From positions 33,438,527-33,502,526 of the forward strand of contig OX485808.1 of the NCBI GenBank assembly GCA_950295325.1: DNA of 64,000 nucleotides, written 5' to 3'. Made by a program: the position numbers and the translations under genes. The notes beneath the pieces were generated by a model. It saw only the letters and a program-made list of their open reading frames with translations. It made no database searches and was not told where the DNA came from. Below, in pieces: positions 35,214 to 46,197 of the stretch. The DNA comes from Polytrichum commune. Lineage: Eukaryota > Streptophyta > Polytrichopsida > Polytrichales > Polytrichaceae. Positions within the stretch are counted from its first letter, which is position 1. The number at the start of each line of letters is the position of its first letter.

Positions 35214-36708
35214 TCATCCAGTTGAAATACCCGGATATGCCCGGTTATATACCCGGTTACATACCCGCCTGTGACATCTGTGATACCCGGTAGTTGACAA
35301 GCGTATAACCGCCAGATGTATCTGAGATAGAATTGGCATTAAGATTTCTCTACACTGATTATCCCAATTAGTGTGTGTTACTATTCAGAGTTACGAAGTG
35401 CAATAACATCTTATGCAGGTATTCAATTTTTACTAATAAAAGTTTAATAGGTTTTTTGGACATTATAGAATGTAAATGGCTTTGCTTGGTAAAATATTAC
35501 ATTCTCGTTAAATAGTTATAGCATTGCGTAACTCCGAATAACTTAGTAACACGCACTAATTGGGGTAATGAGTGTAGTGTCCTTCAAGTTCTTCCAATGT
35601 GGATTTTAGGTTTGTAAGGTATGTGGGTGTTATTCAACTAGTTTTTCATGTTCTCCAACTTGTACCGATCGGATTTATGTAAAAAACCTTGCGTTGCATT
35701 ATGAAATCTATGATGAAGCATCAGTAAAAAATGGATTGAAAATTGGACCTATCTTGATTTAGGTATGATGATCCAACGTGTAACAGTTTGTGTGTTCATT
35801 CTTCGAATGAATATTGTAGTTAGGTCTCCTCAAATTTATTGACTAGAGTCTAGAATGGTTCATGAATTCTAAACATGTTGGCAAATCTCTTTCAAACACA
35901 TGAGTTATTAGGCTCCGTTCTTAGAACTAACCTTTTCACACACCACTCAAATATAGGTGTGCAATTAAGATAAATATTCAAATAAGGCCAGCACACCTTA
36001 CGTATTTGAAGAGTGCAATCACAAACATCATGGTCACACAAATAAAAGAAAATAGGGTGAAAAGCAACAATGGATGAGCTTACCATCAAAATTGGCAACA
36101 ATGGATATGCTTACCATCAAATTTGGGGTTTAGTGTTTACGCGGCCAAGTTTATGTCCTATCAAATTGGGGAAAATATAACATATCCATCACATATTTTT
36201 GCAAAGGATGTCTTGCTATATTCAACACACATAAAATTTGTCAAAATGACCACAATAATTCAACATGAAATCAAAAGTCACTTTCACCCCCTAAGTATGG
36301 GTGAGATAACTGACATTGTCACTGAAGTGTGCTTAGATTTACCCATCCTTTGTGCACTTGTGAAACTTATACCCATCTCCAAACCCCCACCCTTTGCAAA
36401 TTAGCTTTTGCCAAGCGCAATGTTGCTTGCTAGACAAAGTAGTCTATCTTCTCCCTTCATGAGGAATTTAAGGAGCACAACTTCTTCAATAGTTCCCATT
36501 TCCTAGAGGTTTTCAGCATCAACTCTGACCCATATGCGCATGTCACTCAAGCCTAGTAGCATCTAAGGCACCACATGCTCCAACACTAGATCCTCCGGCA
36601 AAAAATAGCCAAGATCTATGTGAGCCTAAAAGTAGTGCCCACATATGTCATTAACCTTTAAACACTATTGGGACCTCCATCTTGAGGTTGCTTATGTATT
36701 CAATGTTG
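35214..36708. other. upstream region of the heme-oxygenase-like gene, no other gene
   Basis: Next to the gene are four ACCCGG-type units (35228-35290), TACCCGGTTAYATACCCGG being typical. Beyond them are dispersed repeats and A/T-rich sequence. No further coding frame is supported. Confidence 0.45.
35842..35985 (+). repeat. family-B dispersed repeat
   Basis: It contains TTGACTAGAGTCTAGAATGG, CTCTTTCAAACACATG, CCGTTCTTAGA and CACTCAAATATAGGTGTGCA. The DNA just before it (35390-35560) matches the tandem unit at 10665. Confidence 0.65.
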
Positions 36709-36732
36709 AAAAAAAAAAAAAAAAAAAAAAAA
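36709..36732 (+). repeat. A24 homopolymer
   Basis: An uninterrupted run of 24 A. It could be the tail of an old retroposon, but no element body or target duplication was recognised on its left. Confidence 0.8.
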
Positions 36733-36999
36733 CATTTGATTTTCAATTAGGCTTAAGTTAAAATTGTTATTGTGCTAGGTTTATGGGTTGAATGAAAATT
36801 AGACTTAGAATTCAGTCACAAGGATTTCTCAGTCATGCAGAATTGACACTAAACGTGGGTTAGTGGCTGGGCACGTTGTGGTTCGGAATTTTATTTAGGT
36901 TAGTGAGTCGAGCGTGGTTGGATTGAGATTTGAATTAAGACTAGGTCAAGTTATGTTAGTCTTAGGTCAATGTTAGCTGGGTTAGATGTGTGGGGGTGT

Positions 37000-37860
37000 T
37001 CGTTTAAGCCCAGTTCAGTTGCAATTAAGGAGGAGGCCTTTAGCACATGGATAAGCTGGACCCTGGAGATCTGGAACTCCGAACAGGGGGTCCCCTGTTT
37101 CGACCAGGGGCTCTCACGCCGTCACTCTCTCTCTGCTGCTCGTTCGAAGAATGGGCGGACAACACTTCAGAGAACCAAAGCCCGACGGGGCAGCTAATCA
37201 GTGCTAGGAGCAGTTAGATGGAGGCAAATGTAGGTGAAGGGCCAGGGTACGTATTTGGGGAAAGGCTACAGATTGTGCAGCAGGCGGTCTTCACCGAAGT
37301 TCGGTGGTTGCAGAGAGGGGATGCAAAAGGAGATGGCATTCTCCGCTGCGGTGGAGGCTGCTGGAATCCCGTGCGGAGGTGAATGCAGGTTGGGGATTCG
37401 GTGAATGTGCAAGGAACTCAGGGCTAAGGGTGAACCAGACTTAGATTCTAATCAGAAGGGGCCCAGAAGGAGATCTTCGAACCGCTATCGCACTGCGAAG
37501 GGAGGAGTTAAAATTTGAATGTAAGGGCGGGGCGTTCGGCCACAGAGCTACTGTAAAGATCCAGCCTAAATCCTGGTGTAAAGGGAGGAGGAATCGGTAA
37601 GGAGGCAACGCTCAACTGCCTCAACTGCCAGCCTCGGCCGCCGGCAGCTGGGTGAGCAGAGGTTGGTCTCGGGCGAGTCAAGGACCGGGGGCGAAGCCGG
37701 GTAGGGTCTCAGCCAGGTATGAAAGCTAGCCACTAGGCTGTTGGGGGTAATGGCCAGGTTTACAGTAGCAAGCCGAAGGACCAGCAGACTTGGCAGTGAG
37801 CCGGGAAGGAGGTGAACGATATGGGCAACAGTAGGGCAGGATTATACTAGAGAAAGAAAA
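37000..37860. other. GC-rich block of unknown origin
   Basis: This stretch is much richer in G and C than its surroundings and purine-biased (many GGAGG and GGGG motifs). It has no long frame and no recognised domain. It may be the remnant of an LTR or untranslated region of a larger element. Confidence 0.4.
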
Positions 37861-38608
37861 AAAGGTGGGGGACGGAGATTAAGTGAGTAAGTAGGGGTTA
37901 ACCATTTAGATTAGTTTTGGCATTGTTTAGGTAGGATTAGGATTTAGATAGTGATTGGGAACGGAAAGAGTATTTGTTAATACTCTGAAGTGTTGTGGGA
38001 GAATTGAGATAATAATAAAAAGAGTGGTGTGTTTAAGATCCATTGTGCAAGATGGAAGTACAACTGGCTTAAGAGAGAAGTGGATCACTCAAAGGCATGT
38101 GTGCCCTGAACTCTCACCTGGATTACGACGCATAAGGGTGGGAGTTTAGGCCTCACAATCTACCAACCTCCCCAACCCTTGACAATCCTAACCCTTGTCT
38201 ATCGTCTCGCAGGTCAATACCCCCACTTGAAGCAAATGACAAACAAAACCTTGACAAAAAAGATTCCAAGCAATTGAAATTCCATCAAACAACAAACTTG
38301 AGAAAAGCAATGTGAATGGGATGAATCAAAAGGGATTCCATTTAGCTGGAGCGATGTCAACCAATTATTGTAAATAACAAGGCCAATTCCAACCAGCATA
38401 ATTAAGCAAGTACGAGTAGGTGAAGCAAAAACAATGACAACATGAAGCCACAATAACAAAGACTAACAATAGAAAAGGAGTTTGGTGCATACTTGCACAA
38501 CCTTGAGGGGAGAAAATTGCTAGGATTTAATTTGGTGACGAACTGTGAGTAGATAAATGCAAAAGGATTTTGATTAATCCATGTAAGCCCATGGATTGTT
38601 AGACAATA

Positions 38609-38661
38609 CATAATGCTTTATTACAAATGAAATGGATTTCATTTGTAATAAAGGCATTACA
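38609..38661. repeat. near-perfect hairpin with 2-base loop
   Basis: TTTATTACAAATGAAAT pairs with ATTTCATTTGTAATAAA around GG, and the outer TAATGC and GCATTA also pair with one bulged base. It stands at the edge of a repeat that recurs near 62330. Confidence 0.85.
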
Positions 38662-38900
38662 TATGGGTTATAATTCATGATATATAATTTGTATATGTAG
38701 TGGAGGCATTTATTATATTAAATTGAAAAGGTTTGTATAAACACATAAGTTCATTTCCTACCATGATGTTAGTACACATACACTAATTTTTCTTTATAAA
38801 CTTCTCATATATAAGGGGGTTTAATTTCATAGCAACCCATGCACGTCATTCATGTTTCCAATGAAATGTCCACACCCTAGGTCCTTTAACTTGGGAATAG
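38660..38900 (+). repeat. dispersed repeat, pair of 62340-62590
   Basis: It shares TTGTATATGTAGTGGAGGCA, AAATTGAAAAG, AAGTTCATTT, TTTCTTTATAAA, CTCATATATAAGG, CCATGCACGTCATT and CACACCCTAGG with 62340-62590, in the same order. Confidence 0.7.
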
Positions 38901-39404
38901 TCTTGGATTGACAATAATCTGTCAAATGTGGAGCTACAATCTTCCAAAGAATCTTCATCTTGTTAAGGTTAATGTCTTATTCCTTAATTAGGATGATCAT
39001 TTAAGACCATCAATCATAAACCAAATTACACTAATACCTAAGGCAAAATCTTGGGCATTTTTGTCCAATTCAAAACAAATATATGAATAAGCCCGTGTAC
39101 CTTAGGTAATTTTCAATAGGATTTTGGGCACTGAGTGAAATAACAAGCATAATTAGTTTGGTTCTTTGCGTGTTTGGGAGTGATGTTAGGGTTCAGTAGG
39201 CTATTGAAGTAGTGTTTACCAACATGTTCCTTGGTTGTTGCTTGTTGGGTTTCAATCAAGTTAAATATTTATGAAGATTCCTAGATCTGATAGTGGGTTC
39301 TGGTGGGGGTGGTGCTTACAAATTAAAGAAAAAACCCAAATCACCTGACATTTAATATAAGTTGACAGGAAAAAGCTCTTTGCAAAACTAGCTCGTCAAC
39401 TCCA

Positions 39405-39630
39405 TCACCAGTGTCCAGGAAGATCTTTGGCCATAATTGATGAAAACCCTAATGTTTCCAAGTCCAACCAGTTACACGTTGTGATCTTTCCGTTTTTTCC
39501 TTTTATCGATTTGAGGCATATTCCATAGATTCCTCTAAATTGATCGATAAATTTTCCGAAGTCTTGAACTTCAACCGGTTATTTCTCAAACTCAACTGGT
39601 TCATTTTCAACTAGCAATCGGATCCAGTGT
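39405..39630 (+). repeat. AACCGG-rich dispersed repeat, copy b
   Basis: It has GTGTCCAGGAAGA, TTTCCAAGTCCAACCAGTTA, GGCATATTCCATAGATTCC and CTTGAACTTCAACCGGTTAT in order. It is directly followed by copy c, so the two are in tandem. Confidence 0.8.
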
Positions 39631-39860
39631 CCAGGGAAATTTTTGGGCATAATCGGTCTAGATCCTCGTGTTTCCAAGTCCAACCAGTTACATGTTGTGG
39701 TATTCTGGTTCTTCTTTATTAATTCGAGAAATATTCCATAGATTCCTCTAAACTGATGAGTTATTTTCCTGAAGTCTTGAACTTCTTCAACCGGTTATTT
39801 CACAAACTCAACCAGTTCATCTGTAACTAGCGGTCGGGTCTCCCCATTCAATGGCCATCG
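39625..39860 (+). repeat. AACCGG-rich dispersed repeat, copy c
   Basis: It has GTGTCCAGGGAAATTTTTGG, CATAATCGGTCTAGATCC, CCAAGTCCAACCAGTTACAT, ATATTCCATAGATTCC, CAACCGGTTATTTCACAAAC and CTCCCCATTCAATGGC. Confidence 0.8.
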
Positions 39861-40392
39861 TGGGTGAAATAAGCATTGAAATTGTAGGGTACATGGAAAT
39901 TGCAACCTCATCTTCATGGTCATTGCACCCAAGATTCTTCAGGAACCACATAATGAAATAGGTGAATGCCATGAGCATTCAACTCCAGGCATTATTATTG
40001 AGAGGGCTCCCTTCCTTTTACGACAAGATGTAGGGACATGTGTTTGTTCTAAATGAAGCTTATATAAGTTCACAACGTATGCCAATCACACGTTTTGTAC
40101 ATTTGTTTTGTCAAGTGCAGTCAACAGTATTAGTGTTATTCTTCATTTCAACTGAAGTTTAGGTGGCAAGTCGGTTGTTTTGCACATAAAGCTGTCCATG
40201 TTCGATGAAGTGTTTGGTGCATTCTTGGAGTTGGTGCAAAGGTTTGAAAGAAGAACATTCTATATCGGTTCATTGGAGGCCAAACTTACTTTTGCACCTT
40301 TTGGCATGCCAAATTGAGTTTGGCCCTCGATGAACCAATATCTCAGTTGACTTGGACTCGACTAATTCAGGGTCTTTTCAAGCTCATTCCAG

Positions 40393-40620
40393 CAATGAAC
40401 AGGGAGAACTGACCGCTTATGTTATATTAATCGGTTTGAATTCAAGACTTTAAAAAATTACCGATCAATTTAGAAGAACCTATTAAAAAAATCCTCAAGT
40501 CAAACATCCAACACCATGATTCTGGAACGCAAACCACCAATGCGTCAACAAAGTGCAAAACTGAAAGATATCAAGATGTAACTTGTTGGATCTGGATCTC
40601 GACCGATTACTTAGTAGGTC
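40393..40620 (-). repeat. AACCGG-rich dispersed repeat, copy d (inverted, diverged)
   Basis: It reads CAATGAACAGGGAGAACTG, TTAATCGGTTTGAA, TTCAAGACTT, GATATCAAGATGTAAC and TCTCGACCGATTA, the inverse order of copies b and c, with an insertion in its middle. Confidence 0.65.
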
Positions 40621-41063
40621 ATATCAACTATAAAAGAGATGATTTCGGGCTGCATACTATTTCAGGGGTTTTATGTTGGATGAATGAGAGGTAAGAAATT
40701 AAGACCTCTGAAGGACATCGGCCTTCAGAAATTTACAAATGCATATATATCACTCATTATTTGTCCCAAGAGTGTCTATACATCCTGCTGAAGTTTTTGT
40801 GTGATAGATATGCAGCATGTTTACAGAGTCAAAATGCAGGTTTAGTTGCCAGATACAAGAATATGCTCAAGCAGATGACCTGAATATCTTCAAGCTTACA
40901 TCACAAAAGGAAAACCTCGACATACATAGGTGATGTTTGTGCTGAGAGGAAAGCAAGTTTTTATAGTGTTGGACAATAGAATTTCTTTTGGAAAAATGAG
41001 GTATTCATAATTGAATGCCCAGATGCATAAATAAACATGTCGGAAGATGGGAACTGTCTTCCC

Positions 41064-43196
41064 TTAGCTCTCTGTAGCAGCAGCTGAAGAAGAAGGCCAA
41101 TGCTGATTGTCGAGGTAACATATCCGTTCGGTATCATCCCACCTCCCATTTCTATCAAAGCCACTTTTGATCCTATTTTTGCTGTCAAGTGTGACCTTCA
41201 TCAAATTTGCACTCGTCTCTAAATGCTCAATCCTGGTGGCCAAGTTATGAATAATGTCATTTTGTTGCTTCCCCCATTGTAGAACCTCGGCTATGACAGC
41301 CTTGAGTTTCCGATTCTCGTCAATAATCTGTTGCATTGTCTGTTGGTCCGTCATCGGCAGACCATCATCTCCAGATCCTGACGGTTCCGCTTGGCTTGTA
41401 ACTTGATACAAATTTCTACCTAGTCGATCGAGAGTACAACACTCCAAAAGAGCGGATGATGCTCCTCCAACTATTGCCGTGTTGGCAGCCATTTTGCCTT
41501 CCTCCTGATCGTCTCGAAATGGTGTTGTAAGAACATCAGGCTGTTCTTGTTCTTGTAATTCCTGCGAATGGTCTGGCAATGTTATTGTGGACGTGTCACG
41601 CTCCATTAAAGACATCGCCCTATCTTCGACCTCTCTGGGTTGTCTGCTGATCTTCTCGAGCTCTCCCTCTACCACAACTTGCTCCATCATATTTTCCATG
41701 AATGGGATCTCACCTCCTTCGATGACGAGGTCTGTCGTCCTCACACGATCCTCCTCAATTCCTCCCATGGCACCTTCTACACTGCTTAAAATCGCAGCAG
41801 ACAATCCTTCATCCTCCAACTTATGAGCAGCGTCATCCTGCCCTGAACATGTAAGCACTTCGCCATCAGGATTGTTATATTGCGGGCGAAGTTCGTTTCG
41901 CTCGTTTGGCTCAAGAAGCTCAAACTTTCCTTCCTCTGTAATCACTTCTGCTCGCTCCTCTTCAGACTCCGGAGAACTTAGTGGAAATTGCGAGCAATCC
42001 TTGTGTTCGACTTCCACCGGCAAATGATCCAGTTTACAGACGTCTTCCAAGTCAAGTTTCGATGTGTCGGGAGACATTGCACCGTTTGCAATGAGGTGAG
42101 GTGAAGTGCTCAGGGACGCACTTGGTTCAAGCTGTTCGTCAGGAGATTTTAACTCCCTCGATTCATCCTGAGGAATGCTGACATTCTTAGTGGCTTCGGG
42201 ATCATTAACAGTATCACAAACATCACCAATAGAAACAACCAGACCTTCGTCTACGATTTTAGAATACTCCAGGGAGTTTGAAGGCAATGAGACGGAGTTC
42301 TTTATACACAAGTCGTCATGAATTTCTTCCGGCCGCACTTCGTTGTTCGACAACTCTTCTTCAGTCATCACACGCGATGCTAAGACCGGAGCGTCTAGCT
42401 TAATTCTGATCTCGTGGACTTTGTTCTCCCCATCGCTCCTTAAAGGCATTTCTCCTTTAGTCTCTGATCGGTTTCCATTGCTTTCCTTCACTTTGATCTT
42501 GTGATGAATATGGCGGTCGTCCGCGGTGGAGTCGAGAATTTCCTGCAAGTGAATCAACTCCTTCGCAACCGATTTCCGAACCTCGCGTACATCAGGATGC
42601 GCACCTTGAATAGAATCCAACCTCAACAAAAGCGCCATAACACCTTCGGTCCATTTCAGTCGCTCCTGTGCATCGTTACATAGCTTCTCAAACTGCTCTA
42701 TCTCAATCATCTTGCGCACCAGCTCTTTCAGTTCTTCCCGCACCTTGTGGATGATCCGCAAGTGCTTCAAAGGAGTGCACTTCCTCACACAGTAGCCTCG
42801 AAATGCAGATTGAATTCTCGTTGCCGCAGTCATTTTCAAATTTTCAACTCTACGAATTAGAGAGACTACTCGAGGAGATGTTTTACTATTGTGATGAAGA
42901 GAGTCGCGGACACGGATACCATCGCTAACTGGAATCGACTTTGTCTTTGATTTCACAACTGGAACGCGATCCGTCTCTTTTCCCGCGCCTCTTGCTCTGT
43001 AATTCGATGCCGGAGCACTTGTATGCGGTCTTTGCTGTCTCCCGGGCTTTACATAACGAGTACTATATCCTGGTTCACGAAACGCGCCAGATCCGTGGCC
43101 AACAGGTCGACGCCACGGATATCCATCGTTCGACTGCCCGTGCGAAGGGTCGTAAAACTCGAACGGGAATAGATTCTCAAACATTCCTCCTCCCAT
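41064..43196 (-). CDS. BAG-domain co-chaperone with IQ motif (BAG5/6-like)
   Basis: An uninterrupted 710-residue frame begins MGGGMFENLFPFEF. An IQ calmodulin-binding motif, AATRIQSAFRGYCVRK, lies at about residues 124-140. It is followed directly by a BAG domain to about residue 223, with EELKELVRKMIEIEQFEKL and a later KELIHLQEIL. This IQ-plus-BAG order defines the plant calmodulin-binding BAG group, which bind Hsp70 and act in stress and programmed cell death. The middle is long, acidic and low in order. The C terminus has a coiled coil (IIDENRKLKAVIAEVLQW, then IIHNLATRIEHLE). No intron is seen. Upstream is a tandemly duplicated AT/CT-rich leader region. Confidence 0.9.
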   Translation of the reverse strand: MGGGMFENLFPFEFYDPSHGQSNDGYPWRRPVGHGSGAFREPGYSTRYVKPGRQQRPHTSAPASNYRARGAGKETDRVPVVKSKTKSIPVSDGIRVRDSLHHNSKTSPRVVSLIRRVENLKMTAATRIQSAFRGYCVRKCTPLKHLRIIHKVREELKELVRKMIEIEQFEKLCNDAQERLKWTEGVMALLLRLDSIQGAHPDVREVRKSVAKELIHLQEILDSTADDRHIHHKIKVKESNGNRSETKGEMPLRSDGENKVHEIRIKLDAPVLASRVMTEEELSNNEVRPEEIHDDLCIKNSVSLPSNSLEYSKIVDEGLVVSIGDVCDTVNDPEATKNVSIPQDESRELKSPDEQLEPSASLSTSPHLIANGAMSPDTSKLDLEDVCKLDHLPVEVEHKDCSQFPLSSPESEEERAEVITEEGKFELLEPNERNELRPQYNNPDGEVLTCSGQDDAAHKLEDEGLSAAILSSVEGAMGGIEEDRVRTTDLVIEGGEIPFMENMMEQVVVEGELEKISRQPREVEDRAMSLMERDTSTITLPDHSQELQEQEQPDVLTTPFRDDQEEGKMAANTAIVGGASSALLECCTLDRLGRNLYQVTSQAEPSGSGDDGLPMTDQQTMQQIIDENRKLKAVIAEVLQWGKQQNDIIHNLATRIEHLETSANLMKVTLDSKNRIKSGFDRNGRWDDTERICYLDNQHWPSSSAAATES

Positions 43197-43235
43197 TTCA
43201 AACTAACTCCACGAAACCGCAACAACAAATAATTT

Positions 43236-43745
43236 AAATTAAAAATCAAGAGCCTCTACAACAGCGCCTTCCAATTTCAAATCGCCGATCTCCTCTTTCT
43301 TCCCGTTCAACCAACTAACTAACCAACCGCTTCCTTATGTTAGCAAGCCTCCGGAACCTCAGATCAACTCAACCGATCATTCCCTTCACATTACAAATTG
43401 ACCGTCAACAAGAGGCATCAATATTTAATTATACTCAGAGAGTGAAGAGCAAGTAGAAACCTCTATATTCCGGACGATGGATTGTCGCCACTCCACAGGC
43501 AAATAAGCATAATAATAAAATAAAAATCAAGAACCGGGCTCTACCATACACACCGCCTTCCAATAACCAGTCACTGATCTCCTCTTGCTTCACTGCCAAC
43601 AAACCGAACCGCTTAATCCTCTTTCAATCGGCTTCCGGAACCGCCTTCTCAAATCATCCAACTGCTACTCTTCAGATTTGTTCCAGAACAAGATCCATCA
43701 ATGCTCCATAGCGAGAGAGTGAAGATTAAGTAGAAAACTATATAT
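43236..43745 (-). repeat. tandem duplication upstream of the BAG gene
   Basis: Units at about 43236-43480 and 43500-43745 share AAAAATCAAGA, CGCCTTCCAAT, GATCTCCTCT, AACCGCTT, GGAAC, and GAGAGTGAAGA near the right edge. A weaker third unit may run to about 43925. The array lies where the promoter and 5' leader should be. A (TA)n run sits at 43739-43752. Confidence 0.7.
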
Positions 43746-44272
43746 ATATATATGTGTACCGGGCCACAGAGGGTCACCACGACCTCGCCCCCTCACACCG
43801 TGACCTGCACTCGAACCTGAACCAAATTCTTTACCGTAAATTTCCTCTATGCCAGGGAGAAGAAAATCGGTGCAATGAATTTAGGGGAGAGAGTGAAGAG
43901 CAAGGAAGGAATCGTTTTCAAGAAGGGGAGAGGAAGTCGGAGCAGACGCCATAGCCCTGTGTAACTGCAGCGGCGCTCGCTGGAGGCTCCCAGAACAATC
44001 TGGAGACGATGACCCGGCGTTTCGTCGGGTGGTGTTCGAACGAGGCTGGGGGATGTGGCCCGGTGGAGAGGCGGGTGGCCCGAAGAGAGGCCGGGTGGGA
44101 ACAAGAAACCGGGCGTGGAAGGGAAGCACGGGAAAGGGAGGGTAGTTTCGAAGGTGCCCGCCCTTCTGATGAAGGAATTTGGGATCTCGGTTGAGGAGAT
44201 TCTAGAATCTTCACGAACATATTGTATTTCTATTAATTGCAAAGTGTCACAACTTCATATGTGTCATTACCA

Positions 44273-44477
44273 ATGTCTGGGGAGATTTTTGGACATAACC
44301 GGTCGAGATCCTAGTGTTTCTAAAGTCCAACAAGTTACATGTTGACACCTTCGGTTTTTCTTTAGTGAATTGAGGTATATTCTATAGATTCTTTTAAAAT
44401 GATCGGTAATTTTCTTGAAGTCTTGAACTTCAACCAGTTTATCTATAACTAGCGATCGATTCTCCCCGTTCATTGTG
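44273..44477 (+). repeat. AACCGG-rich dispersed repeat, copy e
   Basis: It has AATGTCTGGGGAGATTTTTGG, ACATAACCGGTCGAGATCC, TTTCTAAAGTCCAACAAGTT, GAGGTATATTCTATAGATTC, CTTGAAGTCTTGAACTTCAA and TTCTCCCCGTTCATTG. Confidence 0.8.
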
Positions 44478-44515
44478 TCATACTTAAGTGTCATGTTTTC
44501 ATCCACAACGTTATG

Positions 44516-44640
44516 GACCACTAAACATTGTGTTTAGTGTCATATCGTATATTGTGTAATTGTGGTTAGTTTTCTAAATGACACTTTTGATAAATAAGTT
44601 TAAAGTATTGTCATCCCTCCTTACTTTTAGTTCATCCACT
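44516..44640 (+). repeat. dispersed repeat, pair of 46610-46742
   Basis: It shares TTTAGTGTCATAT, TTGTGGT, TTTCTAATGACAC (with variants), ATAAGTTT, GTCATCCC and TTACTTTTAGTTCATCCACT with 46610-46742. Confidence 0.75.
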
Positions 44641-44767
44641 GCCCGAAACTCTACTTGTTTTGTGGGGTTGTTGATGTGCATCTATATGCTTACCCTTGCT
44701 CGTCTACTCTTTTGTGGCATAATGCATGAGAATCCATGCCAATTATGGAAACAAAGCTAGGTAAATT

Positions 44768-45487
44768 CTCGGGGGGTGCACCTTTCATTAAAACCTACAA
44801 TCACGTGCGTTCACTGCATACTCTAAAAACCCCCTGTATACAAGTTATTTTTTGTGAAATGAAGTAATACACGTACAATTGCAACAATAAATATACAAGT
44901 GGCAATATGTATACACAAAAAAACATCCATTCATATATAGTCTTTAACATAAGTATACAAATATACTTTTGAACAATAATCAACCCCTATAATATGTATA
45001 ACAAAATATCCTAGCTTTCATCAGCAAAGTCGTTGAAAACTTTTTCATCTCCCGGATGTAACTCATAAACATTTGATTCACCAATATATGTCATTGTAGC
45101 CAATGCAATTATTGTCTCTAAGTCTACCATCAAATGATCAGTAAGATCATATGTCCACTTGTTGTTAGCCCCTTTTTGATACCAACATATGTAAACCAAT
45201 CTCCACGTTTGATGGACGGTCCATCAAGTCAATTGGATCCCTATACTCCACCCAACGATTACAAAACTTCCTCCGCATCCAATATAAAAACTTATGATAT
45301 GTAGTATAGTAACAGTACCATACAAGTACAATTATTGTATACTTTTTAAAGGCCTTCCATATATGTATGTAACTATAAATTATAACATGTATACCATATG
45401 TATACGTAATACGGCAAGGTCCAAATCAATACCCCTCCTGTGCACTCACGTATACTCGTACATGTTTAGTACAGTGCACCCCCCGAG
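44768..45487. mobile_element. 720-bp hAT-like element with CTCGGGGGGTGCAC ends
   Basis: The 14-bp ends CTCGGGGGGTGCAC are perfectly inverted. A perfect 8-bp duplication GGTAAATT flanks the element (44760-44767 and 45488-45495). The first nine bases of the ends are the same as in the 348-bp MITEs at 769 and 6114, so they probably share a transposase. A minus-strand frame (45199-45011) of 62 codons, with WTYDLTDHLMVDLETI, has no known domain and may be a remnant or captured sequence. No transposase is present. Confidence 0.92.
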
Positions 45488-45589
45488 GGTAAATTATGCA
45501 TTCTAAAACTTAAACATGTAATGAAAACATTGTCATGGATGATTGAGATTTGGATGAAGAATCACTTAATAAGCGGCAGATAATTGCAA

Positions 45590-45745
45590 CATTGTAAATC
45601 TATAATGCCCAAGAGAAATGTACAAGGAATGACAAATAACGTTAGGTTTACATTTAGTGTTGATGACAGTTTACGGGCGGTTTACAATTAGTACTGAGCA
45701 AGATAAAAAGAATTGGTGACACTAAACACAAATATTTAATGTAGA
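45590..45745 (+). repeat. dispersed repeat, pair of 63780-63935
   Basis: It shares ACAAGGAATGACAAAT, TAGGTTTACATTTAGTGTTG, GTGACACTAAA and AAATAT-type sequence with 63780-63935, in the same order. Confidence 0.7.
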
Positions 45746-45921
45746 TAACCAACGAGAGGAGATTGGATGACAAGTCACAGGAGCAACAAACCTTCCACCT
45801 ACTCAAGTTGGCTATCGGTCATAGCCAATCACCTCATGGATAGACTGTGTGAAGTGTGGACGATACCGCACCTCCCTGATATCCCTTCCGCTTTTGGATT
45901 TGCGATCAATTATGTGGTAAG

Positions 45922-46197
45922 GAAGAAAGAAATAAATAAATAAATAACCAAGGTCATGCAATCCAACGTGAATTTGAGTCTGTTGGCCCTACCCTACTCA
46001 AGAATCCTCTTGGTGCAGGATGGGGTTTACTTCTTATCTTGCGGTGGGTGGGCTGGCTTTTGGCTTCCTACCTACCTTACTAGTTTTTCCGTCAAGTAGA
46101 GAGAAGATTTCACAACGGGAATCGAACCACCAACCACTCCATTCGAAAATGGGCACCTCTCCACTATAACCTGGTAGTTAAGGTTCATCTCAGACTC
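45922..46197 (-). mobile_element. tRNA-derived SINE
   Basis: On the minus strand the head contains an A-box-like TAGTGGAGAGG and a perfect B box GGTTCGATTCC, the internal pol III promoter of a tRNA-derived SINE. The tail is TTATTTATTTATTT. An 11-bp duplication TATGTGGTAAG flanks it at 45911-45921 and 46198-46208, as expected from LINE-mediated retroposition. The cloverleaf cannot be completed, so it is not a functional tRNA gene. Confidence 0.92.

Noticed and set aside
34792-35217. 141-codon minus-strand frame starting at an ATG, alternative to exon 1 of the heme-oxygenase-like gene
   Set aside because: Its frame does not join exon 2 in phase; the other frame does and continues the conserved protein.
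43847-44242. 131-codon minus-strand frame rich in Pro and Ser
   Set aside because: Three minus-strand frames are open over the same GC-rich DNA, none with a motif; likely compositional.
46110-46185. tRNA gene suggested by GGTTCGATTCC
   Set aside because: The acceptor and D arms cannot be formed; the target duplication and tail show a SINE.
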